Positions 1 through 8,748 of a stretch of 64,000 nt of DNA are shown here, one piece after another (the first letter of the stretch is position 1; the number at the start of each line of letters is the position of its first letter). The position numbers were made by a program, and so were the translations under genes. Source of the DNA: an uncultured Clostridia bacterium (lineage in GTDB: Bacteria > Bacillota > Clostridia > TANB77 > CAG-465); the NCBI GenBank assembly GCA_949106495.1, contig CARYZD010000008.1:29434-93433 (forward strand). Direction: 5' to 3'. Under the pieces are notes generated by a model. It searched no databases and was not told the origin of the DNA. It was given only the letters and a program-made list of their open reading frames with translations.

Positions 1-69
1 TAAACCTCCACATACTCCTAAAAGTTTCTTATCCGTTTTAGATTTTCTTAATTTTTTACCATTAGGCAT
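1..69 (-). CDS. PspC-domain protein, N-terminal fragment (runs off the window)
   Basis: Only the first 23 codons are present. They read from an ATG at 67-69 with a GGAGG ribosome site at 77-81. The peptide has the basic start and the KLLGVCGGL motif typical of the PspC domain, a small membrane domain of phage-shock-type envelope stress proteins. That motif is the sole basis for the call, because the membrane segment and the rest of the protein lie outside the window. The alternative is a chance match in a short peptide, but the combination of motif, start and ribosome site makes that unlikely. Confidence 0.7.
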   Translation of the reverse strand, partial: MPNGKKLRKSKTDKKLLGVCGGL

Positions 70-240
70 AATAATTCCTCCTTAAAATAAATTTTAGAAA
101 AAATTATTGATAATACTATTTATTGCCTCAACATGTATTAAAATTTTTAAATACGTTTCTTCATTTTTCTAATGCATTATATTTTACCATACATATTATG
201 TAAAGTCAAATATTTTTTAAAATAATCAACCATATCTATA

Positions 241-1089
241 TTATTTTTTAGAATAAAGAGTTGTTATACTGATTTCAGGTGGATCAAATACTCTAATAGG
301 TACTGTTGAATTTCCCACCCCTCTACTAACTATCATTTTACTATTATACCTTTTTTTAAGCCCTGCTCCTAGTCTTGAAATAATTATCCCACATTTTAAT
401 TTTGCTAAACAATATCCCAATATTCTTATTGCTCCACCATGTAAATGACCTGCGTAAATCAAGTCATAGCCCATTCTTGCATATACTTCAAAGTATAATG
501 GGTCATGAGTTAAGAGAATATTAAAATATTCTTTATTAAGATATCCCAGATTTTTTTCATACTTATTTGTGTATCTTTCTAATATTTCTTTGCTTTTTAT
601 ATTTTTAGTATCATAATCATTAGAATTATAGCTTAAACCATATAGTGCTATTTTATCTTTTCCTTTTAAAATATATGTCTTTTCATCTTCAAGTACAATT
701 ACACCTAATTGCCTTAATTCTTCAATAAAATATCTTAATAGTTCTTTTCCTAAAGCAATTTCATGATTGCCTAAAATATAATATATTTTTTTACAATCTA
801 TTTGTTTTATAAAATTTAATACAGGTTTGTATTCCTTTCTTTGTCTAACCACAAAATCTCCAGATATAAATATTGCATCTACTTCTTGATTATTTATTAA
901 ACTAACAAGTTTTCTATTATTTTTACCATAATTTGTACAATGCCAATCAGATAAATGAAGGATTCGATATTTATCAAAGCTTTTTGGAATTTTTTCATCA
1001 TAAATTTTATACTTACTAACAAATATTACTTTATAATTAATATATATAAAAATTAACAATATTAAAAATATAATTATAACTATATTCAT
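241..1089 (-). CDS. Membrane-anchored metallophosphoesterase (calcineurin-like, YkuE type)
   Basis: This 282-residue protein has one N-terminal membrane segment (about residues 2-20) and then a calcineurin-like phosphoesterase domain. The metal-binding motifs appear in order: D48-x-H50, GD at 77-78, GNHE at 107-110, H195-D196 and GHLHGG at 214-219. All canonical dimetal ligands are therefore present and the enzyme should be active. The length and anchor match the YkuE group, in which some members act on lipid-linked phosphates at the membrane. The substrate cannot be read from the sequence. An AGAGG ribosome site precedes the ATG. It faces away from the next gene. Confidence 0.88.
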   Translation of the reverse strand: MNIVIIIFLILLIFIYINYKVIFVSKYKIYDEKIPKSFDKYRILHLSDWHCTNYGKNNRKLVSLINNQEVDAIFISGDFVVRQRKEYKPVLNFIKQIDCKKIYYILGNHEIALGKELLRYFIEELRQLGVIVLEDEKTYILKGKDKIALYGLSYNSNDYDTKNIKSKEILERYTNKYEKNLGYLNKEYFNILLTHDPLYFEVYARMGYDLIYAGHLHGGAIRILGYCLAKLKCGIIISRLGAGLKKRYNSKMIVSRGVGNSTVPIRVFDPPEISITTLYSKK

Positions 1090-1203
1090 ATTTAACCTCT
1101 TTTCAGATACAATTTATATTATCTCATATACATACTATTTTTTCAATTAAATAATATGTATAATAATAATCAATATTGTAAATAATACTAATGGTGATAA
1201 AAT

Positions 1204-1629
1204 ATGAAAGAAATTGAAATTTTAAAAGAAGTAAATAAAAGCTCAAAAGTTGGAATAGATGGCATAAATTTTATATTAGAAAAAGCTATTGATAATGAAT
1301 TTAAAAATATGCTCTATACTCAAAAAGATGAATACCAAAATGTATATGAAAGAAGTAAAAATCTACTTCTTCAAAATGGTGAAAAATCTGAGGACACTCC
1401 ACCAGTTCAAAAAGCTATGTCTTGGATGGGAATTCAAATGTCAACATTAACTAATACTACAGATTCAAAGCTTGCAGAAATACTAATTCAAGGAAATGAT
1501 ATGGGAATAATAAAAGGTACAAAACTACTTAATAGTATGAATTTTAAAGAACAAAGTATTAAAAATATATTAAATGATTTTGTTTCTTTACAACAAGAAA
1601 ATATAGATGAATTAAAAAAATATTTATAA
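1204..1629 (+). CDS. Ferritin-like four-helix protein (DUF2383-like), function unknown
   Basis: This 141-residue protein is almost wholly predicted helix, with a charged and amphipathic pattern consistent with a four-helix bundle. The overall look (LEKAID start of helix 1, a YxxR helix, a helix ending in a GTKLLN-type stretch) resembles the ferritin-like DUF2383/PA2169 proteins. No clear ExxH metal pairs stand out, so iron binding is not claimed. The start is an ATG with a GGTGAT ribosome site. It is monocistronic and ends at a strong bidirectional terminator shared with the opposing gene. Confidence 0.55.
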   Translation: MKEIEILKEVNKSSKVGIDGINFILEKAIDNEFKNMLYTQKDEYQNVYERSKNLLLQNGEKSEDTPPVQKAMSWMGIQMSTLTNTTDSKLAEILIQGNDMGIIKGTKLLNSMNFKEQSIKNILNDFVSLQQENIDELKKYL

Positions 1630-1636
1630 AAAAAAT

Positions 1637-1668
1637 ACAAGGTATACTAAATATGTATACCTTGTTTT
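1637..1668. terminator. Bidirectional terminator
   Basis: A perfect stem (CAAGGTATAC at 1638-1647 with GTATACCTTG at 1655-1664) is flanked by an A run on the left and a T run on the right. It serves both converging genes and overlaps the end of the minus-strand gene. Confidence 0.85.
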
Positions 1669-2059
1669 ATTTTATAATAGAATTAAAATATCCCTCATCA
1701 TCTAACAAATTATATAAAATATCTGAATTTTCTTTTGAAGGTGTTTCGCCTAGAATATATTTGTTTATAATATCACTATTCCACCCTAAAGCATTAGATA
1801 ATGTATCAACATCTGTATTATATTTAGTAAATATCTCATTAATCTGATTAGTAGTAATTATTCCTTCTGCTTTTCTAAACGCTTTATCTCTACTTGACAT
1901 ATCTTGACTTGGTGATACATCAACAATACTATTACAATCAGGACAATATCCTCTATATGCTCTATATTTATACACTCTTTCCTTAACATCGAACTCTGAA
2001 TTAAAACTCTCAAGTACTGGTTCAACATGCTCATTGCACTTTAAACAAAACTTTTTCAT
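1667..2059 (-). CDS. Zinc-ribbon plus helix-turn-helix regulator (MqsA/YgiT-like)
   Basis: This 130-residue protein has an N-terminal zinc ribbon (C5-x2-C8 and C39-x2-C42). It is followed by a helical region (about 60-120) that looks like a Xre/HigA-type helix-turn-helix. The architecture is that of YgiT/MqsA-type antitoxins and related stand-alone regulators. No toxin gene sits next to it, so a working toxin-antitoxin pair is not supported here. The start ATG has a GGAGG site (CCTCC on the plus strand). Its DNA target is unknown. Confidence 0.6.
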   Translation of the reverse strand: MKKFCLKCNEHVEPVLESFNSEFDVKERVYKYRAYRGYCPDCNSIVDVSPSQDMSSRDKAFRKAEGIITTNQINEIFTKYNTDVDTLSNALGWNSDIINKYILGETPSKENSDILYNLLDDEGYFNSIIK

Positions 2060-2145
2060 AAATCTACCTCCTTGATTTTAGTACATTATTATATCTCTAT
2101 TATTAACATGTTACAAGTAATTTCTAAAATTGGAACATAAAAATA

Positions 2146-2173
2146 ACTAGTATGTAACAATATACATACTAGT
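2146..2173 (-). terminator. Intrinsic terminator of tex
   Basis: The stem is ACTAGTATGTA (2146-2156) with TACATACTAGT (2163-2173). On the minus strand it is followed by a TTATTTTTA tract. Confidence 0.8.
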
Positions 2174-2186
2174 CGTTATATCAAAC

Positions 2187-4349
2187 TTATATATCTTCAT
2201 TTGGATTTATTAGACTTAAATTTACTTTTTTTCTATCTAAATCTATTTTATCTACATAACACGTAACTATATCTCCAACACTTACTACTTCAAGTGGGTG
2301 TTTAATATATTCTTTTGTAAGTTTTGAAATATGAGCAAGTCCATCATCATGTAACCCTATATCTATAAATACACCAAAATCTACTACATTTCTTACTGTT
2401 CCTTCTAATTTCATTCCAACTTGTAAATCTTCTAATTTCAGTATATTGCTCTTAAGTAATGGCTTAGTAAAGTCATCTCTAAAGTCTCTATTAGGTTGTT
2501 TAAGACATTTTATAATATCTTCTAGAGTAAATATGTCTATGTTGTTATCCTTTGAATATTTTTCTAAATTAATATTATTTAGTTTAATATTAAATTCATC
2601 ATTACCTATATCTTCTACTTTCATACCAATATCTGAAATTAGCTTTAAGGTAATATCATAGCTTTCCGGATGAATCGGTGTTTTATCTAATATATTTTTT
2701 CCATCAATTATTCTCATAAATCCAATTGATTGTTCATATGCCTTAGCAGATAAAACTTTCTTTTTAATTAATTCCTCACGAGACATTATTTTACCATTTT
2801 CTTCTCTATATTTTACTATTTTATCTATATTAGTTTTAGTAAGTCCTGAAATATATTTTAGTATAGAAGGACTAGCAGTATTAACATTAACACCAACAGA
2901 GTTTACAGATTTTTCAACTATGAAATCTAATGATTCTCCAAGTCTTTTTTGATTTACATCATGTTGATATTGTCCTACACCAATACTTTTGGGGTCAATT
3001 TTTACAAGTTCACTTAATGGATCTTGTAACCTTCTACCAATACTTATTGCACTTCTTTCTTCTACATGTAAATCTGGAAATTCAGAAATAGCAAGCTTTG
3101 AAGCTGAATACACAGAAGCTCCCGCTTCACTTACGATAATATACTCAATTTTTTTATCTGTATATTCATTGCAAACTTCGGCTACAAGTTTTTCACTTTC
3201 TCTTGATGCAGTACCATTACCAACTGCTATAATATGTACATTAAATATTTTAATTAATTGTTTAATGGTTCTTTTAGCTTCATCCCATTTATTTTGTGGA
3301 TCATGTGGATAAATTTTACTTATATTTAATATTTTAGATGTTTCATCTATAACAGCAAGTTTACAACCAGTTCTAAATGCTGGATCAAAACCTAAAACAA
3401 CTTTATCTTTCATTGGTGGTGTTAATAATAGTTTTTCTAAATTCTTACCAAATACTCCTATTGCGCCTTCTTCTGCATCTTCTTTTAAACTAGCTCTAAT
3501 TTCACGTTCTATAGATGGAAAAATCAATCTTTTATATGAATCTATTATAGAATCTTTTACTATCTCTGCAACAGGACTTTCTTGTTTCTTGATAATCTTC
3601 TTCTCCAAGAAATTCATTATATGTTCTGTATCAATTCCTATATTAACAGTAAGTATAGATTCCTTTTCTCCTCTATTTAATGCAAGTACTCTATGAGGTT
3701 TAATATATTTTATTTTCTCTGAATAGTCATAATACATTTTATATATTTGTTCGTCATCTACAGCTTTTTTCTTTAATTTAGATACTATTGTTCCAAAATT
3801 AAATATATTATTTCTAATATATTTACGATAACTTGCATTATCTGATATCCATTCAGCAATAATATATTTTGCACCTTGAATTGCATCCTCTATAGATACT
3901 ACTTTATCTGTTATATATTCAGATGCAGTTTTTTCAATATCTATATTAATTGGAAAAGACATTATAATTTTAGCTAATGGTTCAAGTCCTAATGCAATAG
4001 CCTCTGTAGCTTTTGTTTTCTTTTTCTCTTTATATGGCCTATATAAATCTTCAACTTCAACTAATTTAACACATTTCATAATTTCTGCTTTTAATTCATC
4101 TGTAAGCATTTCTTTTTCATCTATTAAACGAATTACATCTTCTTTTCTTTTTAATAAATTAACTTGGTATTCATATACTTCATTAATACTTCTAATTTGT
4201 TCTTCATCTAGCGCTCCTGTAGCTTCTTTTCTGTAACGTGCAATAAATGGTACTGTATTTCCATCTTCAAGTAATTTTAATACATTTTCAACTTGAGTTT
4301 CTTTTACATTTAACTCTATAGCAATTTCTGCAATTATTTCTTTATTCAT
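2187..4349 (-). CDS. tex: Tex family S1 RNA-binding protein
   Basis: This 720-residue protein has full Tex architecture: an N-terminal helical Tex domain, a YqgF/RuvC-like nuclease fold (VLGFDPAFRTGC near residue 325), helix-hairpin-helix elements (GVNVNTASPSIL) and a C-terminal S1 domain (from about residue 640, with GTVRNVVDFGVFIDIG). In other bacteria Tex binds nucleic acid and influences transcription. I start it at the ATG at 4347-4349, which has TAAAGGAG eight bases upstream. A further in-frame ATG 24 bases upstream has no ribosome site. It is monocistronic and followed by a terminator. Confidence 0.95.
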   Translation of the reverse strand: MNKEIIAEIAIELNVKETQVENVLKLLEDGNTVPFIARYRKEATGALDEEQIRSINEVYEYQVNLLKRKEDVIRLIDEKEMLTDELKAEIMKCVKLVEVEDLYRPYKEKKKTKATEAIALGLEPLAKIIMSFPINIDIEKTASEYITDKVVSIEDAIQGAKYIIAEWISDNASYRKYIRNNIFNFGTIVSKLKKKAVDDEQIYKMYYDYSEKIKYIKPHRVLALNRGEKESILTVNIGIDTEHIMNFLEKKIIKKQESPVAEIVKDSIIDSYKRLIFPSIEREIRASLKEDAEEGAIGVFGKNLEKLLLTPPMKDKVVLGFDPAFRTGCKLAVIDETSKILNISKIYPHDPQNKWDEAKRTIKQLIKIFNVHIIAVGNGTASRESEKLVAEVCNEYTDKKIEYIIVSEAGASVYSASKLAISEFPDLHVEERSAISIGRRLQDPLSELVKIDPKSIGVGQYQHDVNQKRLGESLDFIVEKSVNSVGVNVNTASPSILKYISGLTKTNIDKIVKYREENGKIMSREELIKKKVLSAKAYEQSIGFMRIIDGKNILDKTPIHPESYDITLKLISDIGMKVEDIGNDEFNIKLNNINLEKYSKDNNIDIFTLEDIIKCLKQPNRDFRDDFTKPLLKSNILKLEDLQVGMKLEGTVRNVVDFGVFIDIGLHDDGLAHISKLTKEYIKHPLEVVSVGDIVTCYVDKIDLDRKKVNLSLINPNEDI

Positions 4350-4451
4350 ATACAAATTCTCCTTTAAATACATGTGTATTATATCATATTTATATAAGAA
4401 AATAAATTCTTATAGCTTATTATGCTTAATGTATTTTTATGTAAATAATTG

Positions 4452-4480
4452 TTGATTACATGTAAGTATTATGATATAAT
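4452..4480 (+). promoter_or_regulatory. Sigma-A-type promoter of the DUF4046-like gene
   Basis: TTGATT (4452-4457) and TATAAT (4475-4480) are separated by 17 bases, upstream of the gene starting at 4539. Confidence 0.7.
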
Positions 4481-4538
4481 TATATTGGATATTTAAATCT
4501 TAATTTAGATATTAATATATTTAAAAAGGGAGATTGAT

Positions 4539-5048
4539 ATGGAAAGTTATGCGATACAGACATACAAGGATGTATTAATAGGATCACGTAAACGATTTCC
4601 AACAAATTTTTGGAAAGACGATGAAAACAAAAACTTTTCGGATGCAGCTGATATAACAAGATACTTAATTGAAGATGTTTTACATTGGGATGATGAAACG
4701 GTTAAAAATCAACTTTGCTGTAAAACATTTTTTGATAACAGTTTAAAAGGTATGTTATGGACACTATTTAACGATAGTGTATTTGCAGCAATTGAAAATG
4801 CTTATCCAGGTAAATTCAAACAATGGGAGCTTTCATGCACACCGAGAAATTTTTGGAATTTAGACACAGCAAGACAAGCTACTATATGGCTTTTCAAAGA
4901 ACACCTAAAATGGGATGACGAAAAAATAAAGCAAAATATAAGTAGAAAGATTTTTGTGGAAAACGGGTTAGACACTATGATGCATGTACTATTTAATAAC
5001 AATGCAACTATGGCTATATCTAATGCTTTTCCAGATTTATTTGAATAA
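4539..5048 (+). CDS. DUF4046-like protein with an internal tandem duplication
   Basis: This 169-residue protein consists of two homologous halves of about 70-75 residues. Each has a FP/TPxNFW opening, a helix ending in LxWDDExxKxxxxxKxF, and a closing NAxPxxF (residues about 20-95 and 100-168). This repeat is visible directly. The pattern resembles the DUF4046 family of Bacillota, whose function I do not know. There is no signal peptide or membrane segment. A GGGAG ribosome site lies 7 bases before the ATG. It has its own promoter and a terminator-like hairpin downstream, so it is probably monocistronic. Confidence 0.6.
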   Translation: MESYAIQTYKDVLIGSRKRFPTNFWKDDENKNFSDAADITRYLIEDVLHWDDETVKNQLCCKTFFDNSLKGMLWTLFNDSVFAAIENAYPGKFKQWELSCTPRNFWNLDTARQATIWLFKEHLKWDDEKIKQNISRKIFVENGLDTMMHVLFNNNATMAISNAFPDLFE

Positions 5049-5382
5049 AATGAGTTTTACTATCATTTTATTCTATCCTTTAAAAGACGACTAGAAAACT
5101 TCTAGTCGCCTTTAATTTTATATATATAATTAAAGACTAAGGTGTAGCAATGCCTTAGTATTTAGCTTTTTAAAATAGTATTATATTGACAAAAAAATGA
5201 AACCATATAATAGACTTCTTTGTTTAGTTTTTTAACTAAACAAAATATAATATACACCTTAAAAATTGAAATTTCAAATAAATCATACTCATTTTCTGTG
5301 ACTAGTTTTGTCGTATATAAATTATTTTGATATAAATAACTCCTTAATTAATACATAATTAACTTTTACACATAATAAAAAT
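5049..5382. other. Non-coding stretch with three hairpins
   Basis: No gene was found here. It holds the terminator hairpin at 5083-5113, a weaker ACTAAGG/CCTTAGT hairpin at 5136-5159 followed by T-rich DNA, and a perfect 11-bp hairpin (TTTGTTTAGTT at 5219-5229 with AACTAAACAAA at 5234-5244, TTTT loop). The last has no T tract on either strand, so it is not an obvious terminator. It may belong to the 5' leader of the next gene. Confidence 0.6.
5083..5113 (+). terminator. Terminator-like hairpin
   Basis: The stem is AAAGACGACTAG (5083-5094) with CTAGTCGCCTTT (5102-5113), with one mismatch on this strand, followed by AATTTTAT. Confidence 0.6.
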
Positions 5383-6876
5383 ATGATGTACAATTCAAAT
5401 TCAATATGGGATGATACTATATCAAAAACTCCTAAATTTAATAAATTAAATGAAAATATAAAAACAGATGTATGTATAATTGGTGGTGGAATAACTGGTA
5501 TTAGTACTGGATATTACTTATTTAAAAACAATATAGATTTTATATTATTAGAAAAAGATAAAATTTGTAATAACACAACTAAATTTTCAACTGCTAAAAT
5601 TACTAGTCAACATGATTTAATATATTCTAATATAATAAAAAAATATGGTATAAAATATGCAAAACAATATTTAGATGCAAATAATGAAGCTATAAAAAAT
5701 ATACAAGATATAATACAAAACGAAAATATAGATTGTGAACTAAAAAAACAAGATTCATATATCTTTACTCAAGATATGTCATATAAAGAAAATATTAATG
5801 AAGAATATAAAGCTCTTACGAAATTGAATTTTAACGGAGTTGAACTTTTAAATAAAGTAAACATACCACTTAACACTAATTATGCCATTAAATTCAAAAA
5901 TCAAGCTCAATTCAACCCTAAAAAATATACATTAGCTCTTGCAAATATAATAAAAGAGAAAATATATGAAAATTCACATGTAATAGGTATAAGTAAAAAT
6001 CATAATTCATATATTGTTAAAACAAAAGATAACATAGTAACATGTAAAAAAGTTGTTCTTGCTACCCACTTTCCAATTAAAGATATACCAGGATTTTACT
6101 TTCTGAAAATGTATCAAGATACATCATATGTAATTGCAGTAGATATAAAAGATAATGCTTTTAATGGTATGTATATAAATGCTGAAAATCCTACTCTCTC
6201 TCTTAGATCATTAATGTATAAAGACCATAATATTTTACTTATTGGTGGTAATAATATTAAAACTGGCGATATAATAGATGAAAATAAATATACTTTTTTA
6301 GAAAAAATAGCATTACAAATGTATCCTGATAGTAATGTATTAAAAAGATGGAATACTCAAGACTGTATTACTTTAGATAAAATCCCCTACATTGGTAATT
6401 TCTCAAATATATATCCAGATGTATATGTTGCAACTGGTTTTAATAAATGGGGAATGACAACATCAAACGTAGCTGCAAATATATTAAAAGACAAAATACT
6501 TGGTAAGAAAAACAAATATGAAGATGTATTTAATGCTACAAGATTAAGCCCAATAAAGAATGCAAAAGAGCTATATTATAACTTAAACCAAACAATACAA
6601 TCTGAGTTTATTAATAAACTAAAAATTAAACCAGATGAAATACAACAAATTCCAATAAACACAGGTAAAATAATTAAGGTAAATGGTACAAATATTGGAA
6701 TATATAAAGATGAAAAAGGTAATTTATATAAAGTTAATCCTTATTGTAGTCACTTAAAATGTTTGCTTACCTTCAATTCACAAGATAAAACATGGGATTG
6801 TCCTTGTCATGGTTCAAGATTTGATATATATGGTAAGGTATTTAATGGTCCTGCAAATTATGATATAACTAAATAA
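5383..6876 (+). CDS. FAD-dependent oxidoreductase with C-terminal Rieske [2Fe-2S] domain
   Basis: This 497-residue protein has an N-terminal dinucleotide fold (GGGITG at 34-39) of the D-amino-acid/glycerol-3-phosphate oxidase (DAO) superfamily. It ends in a Rieske domain with all four cluster ligands: C455-x-H457 and C473-x2-H476. Proteins of this build are widespread in Clostridia and Bacteroidetes, but their substrate is not established. The fusion implies electron transfer between FAD and the cluster. The start is one of two adjacent ATGs with no clear Shine-Dalgarno, so the N-terminus is the weakest point. The gene stands alone and ends at a bidirectional terminator. Confidence 0.88.
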   Translation: MMYNSNSIWDDTISKTPKFNKLNENIKTDVCIIGGGITGISTGYYLFKNNIDFILLEKDKICNNTTKFSTAKITSQHDLIYSNIIKKYGIKYAKQYLDANNEAIKNIQDIIQNENIDCELKKQDSYIFTQDMSYKENINEEYKALTKLNFNGVELLNKVNIPLNTNYAIKFKNQAQFNPKKYTLALANIIKEKIYENSHVIGISKNHNSYIVKTKDNIVTCKKVVLATHFPIKDIPGFYFLKMYQDTSYVIAVDIKDNAFNGMYINAENPTLSLRSLMYKDHNILLIGGNNIKTGDIIDENKYTFLEKIALQMYPDSNVLKRWNTQDCITLDKIPYIGNFSNIYPDVYVATGFNKWGMTTSNVAANILKDKILGKKNKYEDVFNATRLSPIKNAKELYYNLNQTIQSEFINKLKIKPDEIQQIPINTGKIIKVNGTNIGIYKDEKGNLYKVNPYCSHLKCLLTFNSQDKTWDCPCHGSRFDIYGKVFNGPANYDITK

Positions 6877-6882
6877 TATAAA

Positions 6883-6911
6883 AATGGGAATGAAAAAAAT
6901 TCATTCCCATT
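6883..6911. terminator. Bidirectional terminator
   Basis: The perfect stem is AATGGGAATGAA (6883-6894) with TTCATTCCCATT (6900-6911) and an all-A loop. It sits between two convergent genes. Confidence 0.85.
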
Positions 6912-6915
6912 GCTT

Positions 6916-7785
6916 TTATTCTCCTCCTGAAACTTCATATGCATCTGTTACCACAAAGAATGCATTAGAATCAATTTCTTTTATTACTTCTTTGGCGAAG
7001 AAGTATTCTTTAGTTGGTAAAATACACATAATCATTCTCTTCTCATTACCTGTGTATCCACCTGTTACATTAAATACAGTAATTCCATGAGATAAATGGC
7101 TTGAGAAGAATTCTTTTACTTCATCTTCATGCTCTGTAATAATATAAAATGCCTTAGACTGACTTATTCCAATTATTACTTTATCTGATATAAGACTTAT
7201 AATATATATTGTTAAAAATGAATATATTACTCCAGTCCACCCAAATACAAATACACTAGATAGAATTATTATTCCATCTCCAAATAACATCGCATTTCCA
7301 ATTGTCATCTTAAAGAATTTAGATATTATTTGGTTTAATATATCTGTTCCACCAGTAGTAAATCCTGTTCTAAAAATAAGTCCATAACCAAGTCCTGCTA
7401 AAGCTGCTCCAAGTCCAATTGCAACTATTTTTTCAATTCCATCTAAATTCACAAATGGAATTATAAAAGCAGTTAATTTAACAAATACTGGATATAAAAT
7501 AGAACCAACAATTGAATTGGTAGTTTTTTCTTTACCAAGTAAAATAAAACTTAATATAAGCAATAACATTGAACCAATAAATATTACAATTGATGGGTCA
7601 ATACCAAACAAATGATTTAGCATAACACCTATACCACTTACACCATAAACTATATCATATTGTAAGAAAAAAATATTAAATGATAATGCTACTATAACTA
7701 GGCCTAATAAAAATTCAATATATCTTATTAATCTATCTTTATGTTTTACTTTGTTTATAATTGTATTTTCTTTTGTTTCTTTCAT
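6916..7785 (-). CDS. YitT family membrane protein (DUF161 + DUF2179)
   Basis: This 289-residue protein has five to six predicted membrane segments in the first two thirds (the YitT/DUF161 domain, with the GLGYGLIFRTGFTTGGTDIL signature). A cytoplasmic C-terminal DUF2179 domain follows (from about residue 200, with FSSHLSHGITVFNVTGGYTG in that region). Its transport or sensing role is not established. The ATG at 7783-7785 has GGTGAGG seven bases upstream. A GTG four codons earlier lies inside that ribosome site, so I reject it. It lies 18 bases downstream of the following hypothetical gene and may be co-transcribed with it. Confidence 0.88.
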   Translation of the reverse strand: MKETKENTIINKVKHKDRLIRYIEFLLGLVIVALSFNIFFLQYDIVYGVSGIGVMLNHLFGIDPSIVIFIGSMLLLILSFILLGKEKTTNSIVGSILYPVFVKLTAFIIPFVNLDGIEKIVAIGLGAALAGLGYGLIFRTGFTTGGTDILNQIISKFFKMTIGNAMLFGDGIIILSSVFVFGWTGVIYSFLTIYIISLISDKVIIGISQSKAFYIITEHEDEVKEFFSSHLSHGITVFNVTGGYTGNEKRMIMCILPTKEYFFAKEVIKEIDSNAFFVVTDAYEVSGGE

Positions 7786-7803
7786 ATTTAACCTCACCTT
7801 GCA

Positions 7804-8253
7804 TCAACTTAATATACATACTCCAAAAAATAAATCTATATCTTTTTTATCATCTTTTTCTAAATTTTCATATCTATAATCCCATAATTCTATCATTTTT
7901 TTATTATCAAAAAACATAGAATATATATCATTTTGCAAATTTACCAATAAATTATATGAATACATATAAACTTTATTTATAGAACCATAAATTATTTCGC
8001 TAATATCATAGACATTGTCAATATCTTCTTGGGTTAAATCATTTACATCTATTTCATCTAAACAATCAACATTTTGCTCATAGTAAAATTGTTCAAGTTC
8101 GGAAATATCATATAAATATTCTTTTATACCATGATAATAGTTTTGATATTCGTATAAAGGTATAATATTATTTTCAATAAAAAATAATATTTCTTCACAA
8201 TTTTCTACAACTTTATTATGTGTTTCTTTAAGTAATTTATATTCACTTTCCAC
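7804..8253 (-). CDS. Hypothetical acidic protein
   Basis: This 149-residue protein is rich in Asp, Glu, Tyr and Asn, with no cysteine pairs, signal peptide or membrane segment. It looks mostly helical. I do not recognise a family. The only workable start is a GTG at 8251-8253 with a weak AAAAGTGAT upstream, so the N-terminus is uncertain. It is 18 bases upstream of the YitT gene on the same strand, so the two are probably co-transcribed. Confidence 0.5.
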   Translation of the reverse strand: MESEYKLLKETHNKVVENCEEILFFIENNIIPLYEYQNYYHGIKEYLYDISELEQFYYEQNVDCLDEIDVNDLTQEDIDNVYDISEIIYGSINKVYMYSYNLLVNLQNDIYSMFFDNKKMIELWDYRYENLEKDDKKDIDLFFGVCILS

Positions 8254-8748
8254 ATCACTTTTATATTAAAAATAAATACCTTTATTTTCAATATATTGAT
8301 TCTAATTATATGTGACTTACACATACATTTCTTTAATTTTATTAATTCCTTATTATTGTTATATATCATATTACATAGCTTATCTACTATTTCTCTTTTT
8401 CTATTATAAACTATTTTTTTATATTACACTTTATTAGCTATTATAGTAGATACAAATACACCTATTGATGATATCACAACTATTATTGCTGCAATTATTC
8501 CTTCTGACTTTTTTCCTTTTTATTTAATTATATCATTACAATAAGTATATAAAAGTTTGCATTTACATTTTTAGTAACTATTTCTTAACACAATAAAGAG
8601 CACTGAAGTGCTCTTTATATTTAAATATTTTTTAAATTTCTTCATTACAATGAAATAATCTTATTATATCATAATCTATAATTTCATCTATATGTCACTT
8701 TTTTATATCATGTGCTACTAATATATTTTTATATTAAAATATTATTTT
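8254..8748. other. Gene-poor stretch with a hairpin and a start-less hydrophobic frame
   Basis: No supported gene was found. On the minus strand an open frame around 8430-8520 encodes a membrane-like peptide (GIIAAIIVVISSIGVF) but lacks ATG, GTG or TTG, so it may be a remnant. A strong hairpin lies at 8593-8618. Confidence 0.5.
8593..8618 (-). terminator. Terminator-like hairpin downstream of the Wzz/kinase operon
   Basis: ATAAAGAGCAC (8593-8603) pairs with GTGCTCTTTAT (8608-8618) around a TGAA tetraloop. The T tract is short on the minus strand. Confidence 0.6.

Noticed and set aside
1667..2059. Toxin-antitoxin module around the zinc-ribbon HTH gene
   Set aside because: No adjacent small toxin-like gene exists on either side, and the gene is bounded by its own start region and a terminator.
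8430..8525. Hydrophobic minus-strand frame as a small membrane protein
   Set aside because: It has no ATG, GTG or TTG start and is preceded by an in-frame stop. It is at most a remnant.
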